Shown here one piece after another: positions 7,903 to 15,723 of a DNA stretch of 64,000 bases. Every line of letters begins with the position of its first letter. The first letter of the stretch is position 1. Made by a program: the position numbers and the translations under genes. The DNA is taken from the NCBI RefSeq assembly GCF_001655685.1, contig NZ_LYVF01000047.1, positions 62,001 through 126,000 of the forward strand. The letters run 5' to 3'. Source of the stretch: Desulfotomaculum copahuensis (lineage in GTDB: Bacteria > Bacillota > Desulfotomaculia > Desulfotomaculales > Desulfovirgulaceae). The notes beneath the pieces are model-generated. The model searched no databases, had not been told where the DNA came from, and saw nothing but the letters and a program-made list of their open reading frames with translations.

Positions 7903-9240
7903 ATGTTTTTATTTAAACTGCTCAGTTATCTGGTTGGCTATGTATCCATCGCCATACGGGGTGAACACCCGGAAAAATTTATCAATATGGCGGCCATCCG
8001 GGGCATCTGCCTGTGGGACATCAGACGGTTGGGGGAAAACTGCGTTCAGGTGAATGTCCGCTTGAGCGCCGTGCATCCCCTGCGTCATATCGCCCGCCAG
8101 ACCGGCTGCCGCTTTCGCACTACCAAAAGGCGGGGGATGCCCTTTTTATGGATGCGCGTTCGCCGGCGGCGGGCCATGTTGCCGGGCGCGCTTCTTTTTG
8201 TGCTTGGTTTGTACATGCTCGGCTCATTTGTCTGGTTTATCGACGTGACGGGCAACCACCGGCTGAACAAGGCTGAAATACTGGCCGTGGCCGACGCGGC
8301 CGGCCTGCACCGGGGTATGCCCAAATGGGATCTGGATCCGGACCGGGTGGAGAAGGCTGTACGTGAACAACTGCCGGGCGTATCCTGGGCCGGGGTGTAT
8401 GTCAAGGGGACAAAGGTAACCATTCAGGTGGTGGAAGCCGCCCTGCCCGGCAAAATAAGCGCCGGTCCCGCCCACATTGTCGCCCAAAAGGCCGGTGTAA
8501 TCAAAGAAATGCTGGTTTTGGCCGGACATCCGGCGGTTAAGGAAGGGGAAACGGTGCTGCCCGGACAGATCCTGATTTCCGGCATAGTACCGCCGCCGGA
8601 AGAACCAAAACCGCCGGCTGTGCCGCCCGGTGAGGCACAGCCGGCGCCGAAAGAGCCCGCTTACGTGCATGCTTTGGGTACGGTACGCGCCCGGGTGTGG
8701 TATGAAGGCTACGGGGAAGCGCCGCTGGTGGAAAGCGGCCGGCGTCCCACCGGCCGCACTGAGACCAGGATTTGTATGAAAATCGGGAGCAGGGAAATAA
8801 TTTTATTTGGCCCCCGGAAAATCCCCTATGCACTTTACGAAAAAGATACTTCGGTGAAAGAATTGCCGGAATGGAGGAATCTGCGTATACCCGTCGAACT
8901 AATAACGGAGAAATACCGTGAACTGGAAAATTACCGGGAAGTCCGGGACCGGGAGAGTGCGCGCCGTCTGGCCATGCAAAAGGCCATGCAGTCCGTGCAG
9001 GCTCAGATGCCGCCCGGAGACAAGATTTTGCGCCGCCAGTTTACGGATCTGGTGGTCAAGCAACCGGAAAACCTGGTACGGGTAAAGCTGTTTGTGGAAT
9101 GCCTGGAGGACATCGGAGTGGAAAAACCATTTACGCCTGTTCCGGGCCCGGGCGCGTCGCCGTTGCCCGGCGGAGCCAATCCGCCCGTCCGGCCGCCGGA
9201 TGGCATTCCACCCGCACCGGCCGGCCATGGACCGCACTAA
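7903..9240 (+). CDS. yqfD: Sporulation protein YqfD
   Basis: 445 residues from the ATG at 7903 (GGGGGAG five bases upstream; an upstream in-frame start lacks a ribosome site). A short N-terminal region is followed by one strong membrane helix (PGALLFVLGLYMLGSFVWF, near residues 89-107) and then a long extracytoplasmic part with GNHRLNKAEIL and VEAALPGKI. A proline-rich stretch near 225-250 and a proline/glycine-rich C-terminal tail look like flexible additions. YqfD is conserved in spore formers and needed for efficient sporulation in Bacillus, with the mechanism unresolved. Part of the yqfC-to-era operon. Confidence 0.9.
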   Translation: MFLFKLLSYLVGYVSIAIRGEHPEKFINMAAIRGICLWDIRRLGENCVQVNVRLSAVHPLRHIARQTGCRFRTTKRRGMPFLWMRVRRRRAMLPGALLFVLGLYMLGSFVWFIDVTGNHRLNKAEILAVADAAGLHRGMPKWDLDPDRVEKAVREQLPGVSWAGVYVKGTKVTIQVVEAALPGKISAGPAHIVAQKAGVIKEMLVLAGHPAVKEGETVLPGQILISGIVPPPEEPKPPAVPPGEAQPAPKEPAYVHALGTVRARVWYEGYGEAPLVESGRRPTGRTETRICMKIGSREIILFGPRKIPYALYEKDTSVKELPEWRNLRIPVELITEKYRELENYREVRDRESARRLAMQKAMQSVQAQMPPGDKILRRQFTDLVVKQPENLVRVKLFVECLEDIGVEKPFTPVPGPGASPLPGGANPPVRPPDGIPPAPAGHGPH

Positions 9241-9253
9241 GAGAGGGGATAAT

Positions 9254-10222
9254 TTGGCAGAACACACCGAGGCCAGGGTGACCCTAGACAATATCAACGC
9301 AGCAGCCGAAATATTCGGGCGTCACGATGAACACCTGGCGCTGATCGAGCGTTTGTTGGGGGTAAGGGTGGTGGCCCGGGGCGACGAACTGGTCATCCTT
9401 GGTTCACCGGAGCAGGTGGCCCAGGCGCGGGATGTATTTGACCAGTTGCAGGAGTATTACCGCGCCGGCAACCGTCTCACCCGGCATGAGATCAACTATG
9501 CCATCAGGGCGGCGCGGGCGGGGATTAATGACGCCCTGACGCATCTGGCCCGGGAGGTTGCCCTGGTCAACGCCCGCGGACGGCAGATCAAGCCCAGGAC
9601 GCTGGGGCAGCAACAGTATATTGAAATTATTCGCAAGTATGATATTGTATTCGCCATCGGTCCGGCGGGTACGGGCAAGACCTATCTGGCCGTGGTGATG
9701 GCCATCCGTGCCCTGCGCGACCGGGAGGTGCAGCGTCTGGTGCTCACCCGTCCGGCGGTGGAGGCGGGGGAAAAGCTGGGCTTTTTACCCGGTGATTTGC
9801 AGGAGAAAGTGGATCCCTACCTGCGGCCGCTCTATGACGGTTTATATGACGTGCTTGGTCCGGAAACCACCCAGAAATACCTGGAACGGCACATTATTGA
9901 GATTGCCCCGCTGGCCTATATGCGTGGACGCACACTGGATGATGCTTTTATCATTCTGGACGAGGCGCAGAACACCACGGACCAGCAGATGAAAATGTTT
10001 CTCACTCGTCTGGGTTTTGGTTCAAAAGCGGTCATTACTGGTGATATCACCCAGATTGACCTGCCCCCGGGGCGGGTATCCGGTCTGGTGCACGCCAGGC
10101 AGGTGTTGTCCGGGGTGCAGGGGATTGCCTTCCACCACCTTTCCGGCGAGGATATTGTCCGTCATCCGCTGGTGCAGGAAATTGTCCGGGCCTATGAAAC
10201 AAACGACGAAGCAGGACTATAG
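9254..10222 (+). CDS. phoH: PhoH family ATPase
   Basis: 322 residues from a TTG at 9254 with GAGAGGGG just upstream; an ATG at 9227 inside the end of yqfD is the alternative. A KH-like N-terminal region (to about 110) is followed by the PhoH P-loop domain: Walker A GPAGTGKT near 136-143, LTRPAVEAGEKLGFLPGDL, and Walker B FIILDEAQNT near 232-241. PhoH-like ATPases are linked to RNA metabolism and are nearly always beside yqfF and ybeY, as here. The substrate is not established. Confidence 0.92.
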   Translation: MAEHTEARVTLDNINAAAEIFGRHDEHLALIERLLGVRVVARGDELVILGSPEQVAQARDVFDQLQEYYRAGNRLTRHEINYAIRAARAGINDALTHLAREVALVNARGRQIKPRTLGQQQYIEIIRKYDIVFAIGPAGTGKTYLAVVMAIRALRDREVQRLVLTRPAVEAGEKLGFLPGDLQEKVDPYLRPLYDGLYDVLGPETTQKYLERHIIEIAPLAYMRGRTLDDAFIILDEAQNTTDQQMKMFLTRLGFGSKAVITGDITQIDLPPGRVSGLVHARQVLSGVQGIAFHHLSGEDIVRHPLVQEIVRAYETNDEAGL

Positions 10223-10249
10223 GTGGGCGGCTTCAGGAGAGTGAAGAAA

Positions 10250-12436
10250 ATGTTTCCTCTCGCCAGGATACGGGACAGGACGTTCGGCCGTCTGGCCCCT
10301 TTGATGAAACAGCGCCGGGTACGCCGGGTGAGCGCGGCGGTGCTGTTTTTTGTGTTGCTTACCACATTACTCGCGGTGCAATTTGTGCCCGATAAAGTTA
10401 ATTTAAAAGAGGGACAGGTTTCCCCGGTGCAGGTTTCGGCCCCCCGTAGCGTGGTTTTTGAAGACAAGGGCAAAACAGAAGAACTGCGCGAGCAGGCGGC
10501 CGCAGCGGTGCGTCCCCAGTACGACCGGGATCCCCTGGTCAGCGGGACCGTACAACGTGACATCGCCAACACCATTGCCGCGATCAAGGACATTCAGTCC
10601 GATCCCAAGGCCAGTCAGCAGAACCGGGTTGACAGGCTGAAGTCCGACCTGCCCTTTACTTTGCCTGCCGCTACCCTGGCCGTGCTGGCACAACCTGCTT
10701 CCGGGTCGCTGGACCAGGTGGAGCGGGCGGTGAACGGACTGGTGGCCCAGGTCATGGAAACTGAACAGGGTGTTACGCCGGATAAGTTGGACAGCATCAA
10801 AAAAAACCTGTGCGATCAGGTGGATCGGCTGCAGTTCAGCGCTTCGTACCAGAACCTGGCCGAGGGGTTGATTAATCACTACCTGCGTCCGAACAGCTTT
10901 TACAACGCCGATAAAACCCACCTTTTGAAACAGGCGGCCATGAACACCGTACAGCCGCAAATGGTGACCATTAAACGGAACGAAATCATTCTCCGTCCCG
11001 GAGACGTGGTAACCAGGGACAGTCTGGCCAAGATGGAGGCGCTGGGACTGGTGCAACCGGGCCTGTCCTGGCGGATGTTCGCCGGCAGTGCATTGCTGGT
11101 GGCCTTGCTCATGATGGTCGTGTTGCTTTATCTGCACCAGCAGAACCGGGAAATCTACCTGCAGGCCGGCCATCTGTACTTGCTGGGGATTATTGTGGTG
11201 GTGGTGCTGGCCATCGCCAAGGCCATCGTGGCGATCAACCTGCCCCAGTGGCCGGAACTGGGCGCGCTATTCGGCTTTATGGTGCCTGTTGCCGCCGCCG
11301 GGATGCTCATTGCCATTCTGTTGGATTCACAGGTGGCCATGCTGGTGGTGTCCGTAATCAGTTTTATTCTTACTTTGATGATTGACGGACAGGTGAATTT
11401 TGGCATCGTCGCCCTGGTGGGTGGTTTTGCCGGGGTATACAGCGTCAGCAAGCTGAGCCAGCGGGGCGATCTGGCCCGGGCCGGTGTGTTCACCAGCGCC
11501 GCTAATGTGGTGGCCATTTTGATCATGGGCCTGCTTGGCAATAATCCTTTTGGACTGGTGCTCACCTCGGCGCTCATCTTCGGCCTGATCAACGGTATTT
11601 TATCATCGGTGCTTACCATCGGCGCGCTGCCCTACCTGGAAAGCGCTTTCGGCATTACTTCGGCCGTGCACCTGCTGGAGCTTTCCCAGCCCAGCAACCC
11701 GCTCTTGAAACGTCTGCTCACCGAAGCGCCGGGCACCTATCATCACAGCATCATTGTCGGCAATCTGGCCGAGGCGGCGGCCGAGGCCGTGGGCGGGGAA
11801 AGCCTGCTTGTACGGGTGGGGGCGTACTATCATGACATCGGCAAGATCAAGCGGCCTTATTTTTTCATTGAGAACCAGATGTCTGAAGAGAATCCCCATG
11901 ACAAGATTGCCCCGTCCTTGAGTACTTTAATTTTGACTTCCCACGTCAAGGACGGTGTGGAACTGGCGAAGGAATACAAATTGCCCAAAGCGGTGGTCGA
12001 TATCGTTGAACAGCATCATGGAAGCGGCCTGTGCTCTTATTTTTACCACAAAGCCATGGAAAACGGCGGTCCGGACAACATTAACGAGGACGAATTCCGT
12101 TACGAGGGTCCCAAGCCGCAGACCAGAGAAGCAGCCATTGTCCTGCTGGCCGATTCGGTGGAGGCGGCCGTACGCTCCCTGCACAATCCCACTCTGGGCC
12201 GGGTGGAGGGGATGGTCCGTAAGATTATCAAAGACAAGTTGATGGACGGGCAGTTGGATGAGTGCGATCTGACCTTCCGGGATCTGGATACCATTGCCGC
12301 CGCGTTTATGCAGGTATTAAGCGGCATCTTCCACTCCCGTATCGAGTATCCAGATTTGAACAAGGAGCTGGAAAGGAGAAAAGCCAGAGGTGTCGGTGCT
12401 CGTAAGCAATCTTCAAGAAAAAGTGCCGGTGGATGA
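10250..12436 (+). CDS. pgpH: 7TM-HD family phosphohydrolase YqfF/PgpH (c-di-AMP phosphodiesterase-like)
   Basis: 728 residues: an N-terminal membrane helix (about 25-40), a large extracytoplasmic 7TMR-HDED domain, seven membrane helices (about 275-480), then a cytoplasmic HD domain with EAPGTYHHSI and YYHDIGKIKRPYFF (metal-binding HD near 528-529). The Listeria homologue PgpH degrades the second messenger c-di-AMP; this function is transferred by family. ATG at 10250 with AGGAGA nine bases upstream, rather than the GTG at 10223 directly after the phoH stop. The next gene, ybeY, starts inside its 3' end. Confidence 0.9.
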   Translation: MFPLARIRDRTFGRLAPLMKQRRVRRVSAAVLFFVLLTTLLAVQFVPDKVNLKEGQVSPVQVSAPRSVVFEDKGKTEELREQAAAAVRPQYDRDPLVSGTVQRDIANTIAAIKDIQSDPKASQQNRVDRLKSDLPFTLPAATLAVLAQPASGSLDQVERAVNGLVAQVMETEQGVTPDKLDSIKKNLCDQVDRLQFSASYQNLAEGLINHYLRPNSFYNADKTHLLKQAAMNTVQPQMVTIKRNEIILRPGDVVTRDSLAKMEALGLVQPGLSWRMFAGSALLVALLMMVVLLYLHQQNREIYLQAGHLYLLGIIVVVVLAIAKAIVAINLPQWPELGALFGFMVPVAAAGMLIAILLDSQVAMLVVSVISFILTLMIDGQVNFGIVALVGGFAGVYSVSKLSQRGDLARAGVFTSAANVVAILIMGLLGNNPFGLVLTSALIFGLINGILSSVLTIGALPYLESAFGITSAVHLLELSQPSNPLLKRLLTEAPGTYHHSIIVGNLAEAAAEAVGGESLLVRVGAYYHDIGKIKRPYFFIENQMSEENPHDKIAPSLSTLILTSHVKDGVELAKEYKLPKAVVDIVEQHHGSGLCSYFYHKAMENGGPDNINEDEFRYEGPKPQTREAAIVLLADSVEAAVRSLHNPTLGRVEGMVRKIIKDKLMDGQLDECDLTFRDLDTIAAAFMQVLSGIFHSRIEYPDLNKELERRKARGVGARKQSSRKSAGG

Positions 12437-12878
12437 AAGACTTAACGAACTGGTTATCCGGGTGACAGAGGCGGTCCTGCATGCCGAGGGGGTTGAACCG
12501 GCGGCGGAAGTGAGCCTGGTCTTTGTCGACGAGGACTATATTCAACGTCTGAACCGGGAATACCGGGGAATAGACCGTCCCACTGACGTACTTTCCTTTG
12601 CCCTGGAGGAAGGGGAACCCATGCCGTCCGGAGGCGGTGAGGTGGCACTCGGGGATGTGGTGATTTCCCTGCCGGCGGCGCAGCGCCAGAGTGTGGAGTA
12701 CGGGCACAGTTTCGCGCGCGAGGTGGCTTTTTTAACCGTGCACGGGGTGTTGCACTTACTTGGTTACGACCATCAAACGGAGGAAGAAAGCGTACGCATG
12801 CGGGCCAGGGAGGAGGCGGTGCTGGCGCAGGCGGGCTTGAGCCGGCAGGGAGGCGAAAATGACACACCGTACTCATAA
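12390..12878 (+). CDS. ybeY: Endoribonuclease YbeY (rRNA maturation factor)
   Basis: 162 residues from GTG at 12390, overlapping the end of pgpH by 47 bases; GGAAAGGAGA lies upstream. The zinc-binding hallmark HGVLHLLGYDH is present (His118, His122, His128), preceded by RPTDVLSFALEEG. YbeY is a metal-dependent RNase involved in 16S rRNA 3'-end maturation and ribosome quality control. Its position between pgpH and dgkA is the conserved Gram-positive order. Confidence 0.93.
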   Translation: MSVLVSNLQEKVPVDERLNELVIRVTEAVLHAEGVEPAAEVSLVFVDEDYIQRLNREYRGIDRPTDVLSFALEEGEPMPSGGGEVALGDVVISLPAAQRQSVEYGHSFAREVAFLTVHGVLHLLGYDHQTEEESVRMRAREEAVLAQAGLSRQGGENDTPYS

Positions 12879-13245
12879 TGACAATTTCAGCCGCAGCCTG
12901 CGCTGCGCCCTGGTCGGGGTGGCTTATGCGCTGCGCACGCAGGCAAATATGCGTTTTCATTTTCTGGCGGCCGCAGTGGTGCTCCTGGCCGCGCTGGCCC
13001 TGGGAGTGACCGCCGGGGAGTTTGCCCTGCTTTTTTTTGCCGTTTTTCTGGTGCTGACGGCGGAAATGTTCAATACGGCAGTGGAAAAAGTGGTGGATCT
13101 GATTACGTCCGAATACCACCCCCTGGCCCGGGCGGCCAAGGACGCGGCTGCCGGGGCGGTGCTGCTGGCCGCACTCAATTCCGTGATCATCGGCCTGCTG
13201 GTATTTTTACCGCGCCTGGCCGGCATATTAGTGAACAGAAAGTGA
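12859..13245 (+). CDS. dgkA: Diacylglycerol/undecaprenol kinase
   Basis: 128 residues, overlapping ybeY by 20 bases. Three membrane helices with the DgkA signature AEMFNTAVEKVVDL (the catalytic glutamate near 69) and AKDAAAGAVLL. In Gram-positive bacteria this family phosphorylates undecaprenol rather than diacylglycerol, feeding the lipid carrier of cell-wall synthesis; which substrate is used here cannot be read from sequence. Confidence 0.9.
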   Translation: MTHRTHNDNFSRSLRCALVGVAYALRTQANMRFHFLAAAVVLLAALALGVTAGEFALLFFAVFLVLTAEMFNTAVEKVVDLITSEYHPLARAAKDAAAGAVLLAALNSVIIGLLVFLPRLAGILVNRK

Positions 13246-13254
13246 GGCTTTGCC

Positions 13255-13734
13255 GTGATCCACTTGCCGGTGATGGAATTTCCGGTGGAGAAGTTGATCA
13301 ACACCGCCCGTGCGGCCCGGGAACGGGCCTACGCCCCCTATTCCGGCTTCCGGGTGGGGGCGGCATTGCTTACCGTTGAAGGACGCCTGTACAGCGGCTG
13401 CAATATTGAAAACGCCTCTTACGGCCTGACCGTATGCGCCGAGCGGGTGGCCCTGTTCAAGGCGGTAAGCAACGGGGAAAGGAACTTTGCCGCCCTGGCC
13501 GTCATTTCCGGGCGAACGGAATTTTGTACACCTTGCGGCGCCTGCCGCCAGGTGCTGGTGGAATTCGCCCCGGAAATGGACGTATATATGTGCAACGACC
13601 GGGGGGAATACAAGCGGCAGACGGCGGCCGGATTATTACCGCTTTCCTTTTACCTGCCCCCGGCTGCCGGCGGGGATAATCCGCCCGGCGGGAAAAAACC
13701 GCCAACCCGCCTGACGGAACCGGTGGACAGGTAG
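13255..13734 (+). CDS. cdd: Cytidine deaminase
   Basis: 159 residues from GTG 13255 (an ATG at 13273 is possible). Zinc-site motifs are intact: C61-A-E63 in TVCAERVALFKA and PC94GAC97RQ. It deaminates cytidine and deoxycytidine to uridines in pyrimidine salvage. The C-terminal 25 residues (PAAGGDNPPGGKKPP and on) are a low-complexity extension beyond the usual ~135-residue family length. Nine bases after dgkA. Confidence 0.92.
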   Translation: MIHLPVMEFPVEKLINTARAARERAYAPYSGFRVGAALLTVEGRLYSGCNIENASYGLTVCAERVALFKAVSNGERNFAALAVISGRTEFCTPCGACRQVLVEFAPEMDVYMCNDRGEYKRQTAAGLLPLSFYLPPAAGGDNPPGGKKPPTRLTEPVDR

Positions 13735-13792
13735 CACATACTTTGTACACCGTTGCCGGGTTCGTACCGGGACAAGTGTCAGCAGCGGTATT

Positions 13793-13818
13793 GGAGCGGC
13801 GGGTGAAGCAGCCGCTCC
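13793..13818 (+). promoter_or_regulatory. Hairpin in the cdd-era gap
   Basis: Perfect 8-bp inverted repeat (13793-13800 and 13811-13818) with a ten-base loop, no U-tract. It may be an RNA processing or stability element within the operon rather than a terminator. Confidence 0.4.
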
Positions 13819-13846
13819 GGAAAAGAGCAAAAAAGTGGTGACAGTA

Positions 13847-14740
13847 ATGTCTGATCAATTCAAATCCGGATTTGTCGCCCTGGTGGGCCGTCCCAATGTG
13901 GGCAAATCCACCCTGCTGAACCGGCTGGTGGGGCAGAAAGTGGCCATTATGTCCGACAAGCCCCAGACCACCCGGCATAAAATTCATTCCGTGGTCACCC
14001 GCCCGGACGCGCAGGTCATCTTCCTGGATACGCCGGGCATCCACAAGCCACGGCACCGGTTGGGCGAATACATGGTGGAAGTGGCGCTGGGGGCGCTGAA
14101 AGAGGTGGACGTGGTTTTTTTTCTGGTCGAGTGCAAGGAGCCCGGACCGGGTGACGGGTATATCACCGGCCAGTTGAAAGGCCTGGCCACACCGGTCTTC
14201 CTGGTAATGAACAAGATCGACCTGGTGGAAAAGGACACGCTGTTGTCCTTGATTGAAATTTACCGGCACATGTATTCCTTTGCCGAAATCATTCCCGTAT
14301 CCGCCCTGACCGGCGACAACCTGCCGCGCCTGATGGACCTGGTGGTGGGTTACCTGCCCGCCGGTCCCAAGTATTATCCCGACGAGATGATCACCGACCG
14401 CCCGGAACGGTTCATCATGGCCGAACTGATCCGGGAAAAAGTGCTGCACCTGACCAGTCAGGAGGTGCCTCATTCGGTGGCCGTGGTGGTGGAAGCGGTG
14501 GAGGAGAAGAAAAACGGACTGGTGGTGGTGCGGGCGGTGATCTATACCGAGCGGGAATCCCAGAAACGCATTTTGATCGGCCGGGGCGGACAGATGCTCA
14601 AGGAAGTGGGCCGCCAGGCGCGGCAGGAGATCGAGGCCTTGCTGGGTTCACGTATTTTTCTGGATCTGTGGGTGAAGGTGCGTCCCGACTGGCGCAACCG
14701 TACTGCCGCCCTGCATGATCTCGGTTACTCTTTGCATTAG
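13847..14740 (+). CDS. era: GTPase Era
   Basis: 297 residues from ATG 13847. G1 GRPNVGKS (near 14-21), G2 region TTRHKI, G3 DTPGIHKP, G4 NKID and the C-terminal KH domain with ILIGRGGQMLKEVG are all present. Era binds 16S rRNA and couples 30S maturation to growth. A GTG twelve bases upstream is an alternative start, but the ATG leaves the usual short pre-G1 leader. The hairpin at 14753-14776 closes this operon. Confidence 0.95.
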   Translation: MSDQFKSGFVALVGRPNVGKSTLLNRLVGQKVAIMSDKPQTTRHKIHSVVTRPDAQVIFLDTPGIHKPRHRLGEYMVEVALGALKEVDVVFFLVECKEPGPGDGYITGQLKGLATPVFLVMNKIDLVEKDTLLSLIEIYRHMYSFAEIIPVSALTGDNLPRLMDLVVGYLPAGPKYYPDEMITDRPERFIMAELIREKVLHLTSQEVPHSVAVVVEAVEEKKNGLVVVRAVIYTERESQKRILIGRGGQMLKEVGRQARQEIEALLGSRIFLDLWVKVRPDWRNRTAALHDLGYSLH

Positions 14741-14752
14741 CTGTCGTGGTAA

Positions 14753-14776
14753 ACGCCTGAGGGCGGTTTTTTTTTG
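14753..14776 (+). terminator. Rho-independent terminator after era
   Basis: A short stem (ACGCC/GGCGG region around a TGAG loop) followed directly by nine Ts. Confidence 0.8.
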
Positions 14777-14821
14777 CAAAACACCCCTGCCTGAACAAAA
14801 ATTACCGGTCCCGGTTTTACT

Positions 14822-14849
14822 ATAAATTAATAGAAACTTAATATATATT
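14822..14849. promoter_or_regulatory. AT-rich motif shared with the P-ATPase divergent region
   Basis: ATAAATTAATA followed by GAA and TTAATAT. Nearly the same arrangement occurs at 21232-21258 between the divergent P-ATPase-cluster promoters, suggesting a common operator or UP element. Only two occurrences were seen and AT-rich chance similarity is possible. Confidence 0.4.
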
Positions 14850-14929
14850 AACAGAAACAGTGTTGGTATTTAAAAATGGGAGGTTATGATTAAAAGGAAA
14901 AGAGATCCGGCAGTAAAGGGGGAACACCC

Positions 14930-15652
14930 ATGTCCTGCAATTTTGCTGTTGTGGAAAACAACCGGCGCGGGCGGGGAGCTTGCGGACCGGTTGAGCAACG
15001 CAATTTGTCGGCGGAAAAAACCTGTGACCTGGTGGATCGGTGCCGGCAGTTGATTGCAGCTGCAGTCGATCAATTTGCCGGGGAGATTATCGGTGAGATC
15101 CCCGTCTTTATTGCGGATGCGGCTTTAAAAAATTGTGCGCCGGTACAGGTTTTTTACCGCCGCTTCCTTTCCGGCGACCGGCTCAATGAGTTGGTGTGTA
15201 ATATTACCGCACAGCTCGGACAGGATCCCCTTCTGGCCGGTTGTTTACCGGAAGTTGAACCACTGTCCGTTCACATCGATTTAAAGCCGGTGGAAAGCTG
15301 GTTTGCCCAAATCAGAAAGACCGCTGTAATGTCACAGGCGGCTGCAGCGATCAGCAAGTGGTGTTGTGATCGCGTGTTTGGACTGGTTATGGAGGGTATA
15401 GGGGGAGAAAAAGTGGCCGGACTGATTGCCGGTAGTATCCGGGAGTCTGTTTGCAAGCAGTCCGTTCGTGCCGGTGAGATGGTTGCCCGGGAGCGCCTGG
15501 CCCTTTGCCTGGCCGGTATGGTTAAAAATACCGGAAGCGAAATCAAAGAAGAGCTTTTTTCCCGGGTGGCTGTGGCCGTTTATCATTATTACGGTTATCC
15601 GGCGGACGGGTGGGAACAGGCGGACGGAGAAGCAGGCGCGGAGTCTGCGTAG
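14930..15652 (+). CDS. Unrecognised 240-residue protein
   Basis: I do not recognise a family. ATG 14930 has AAAGGGGG seven bases upstream, and a strong terminator follows the stop, so it is a real single-gene unit. The sequence looks all-helical, with no signal peptide and no clear membrane helix; alanine-rich amphipathic stretches occur near 40-55 (LIAAAVDQFAGEIIGEI) and 140-180. It has an unusual number of cysteines for a cytosolic anaerobe protein (about ten), not in a CxxC array. Its upstream DNA shares an AT-rich motif with the P-ATPase cluster that converges on it. Confidence 0.75.
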   Translation: MSCNFAVVENNRRGRGACGPVEQRNLSAEKTCDLVDRCRQLIAAAVDQFAGEIIGEIPVFIADAALKNCAPVQVFYRRFLSGDRLNELVCNITAQLGQDPLLAGCLPEVEPLSVHIDLKPVESWFAQIRKTAVMSQAAAAISKWCCDRVFGLVMEGIGGEKVAGLIAGSIRESVCKQSVRAGEMVARERLALCLAGMVKNTGSEIKEELFSRVAVAVYHYYGYPADGWEQADGEAGAESA

Positions 15653-15674
15653 CTTGCCTGATCAAACAAGGAAT

Positions 15675-15707
15675 AAGCGCCGGTGGCTGGTTGAACCGGC
15701 GCTTTTG
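15675..15707 (+). terminator. Terminator after the 240-residue protein gene
   Basis: Perfect 10-bp stem (arms 15675-15684 and 15695-15704), ten-base loop, short T-tail. Lies between convergent genes and may serve both. Confidence 0.75.
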
Positions 15708-15723
15708 CATGCCCCGGTTCATG

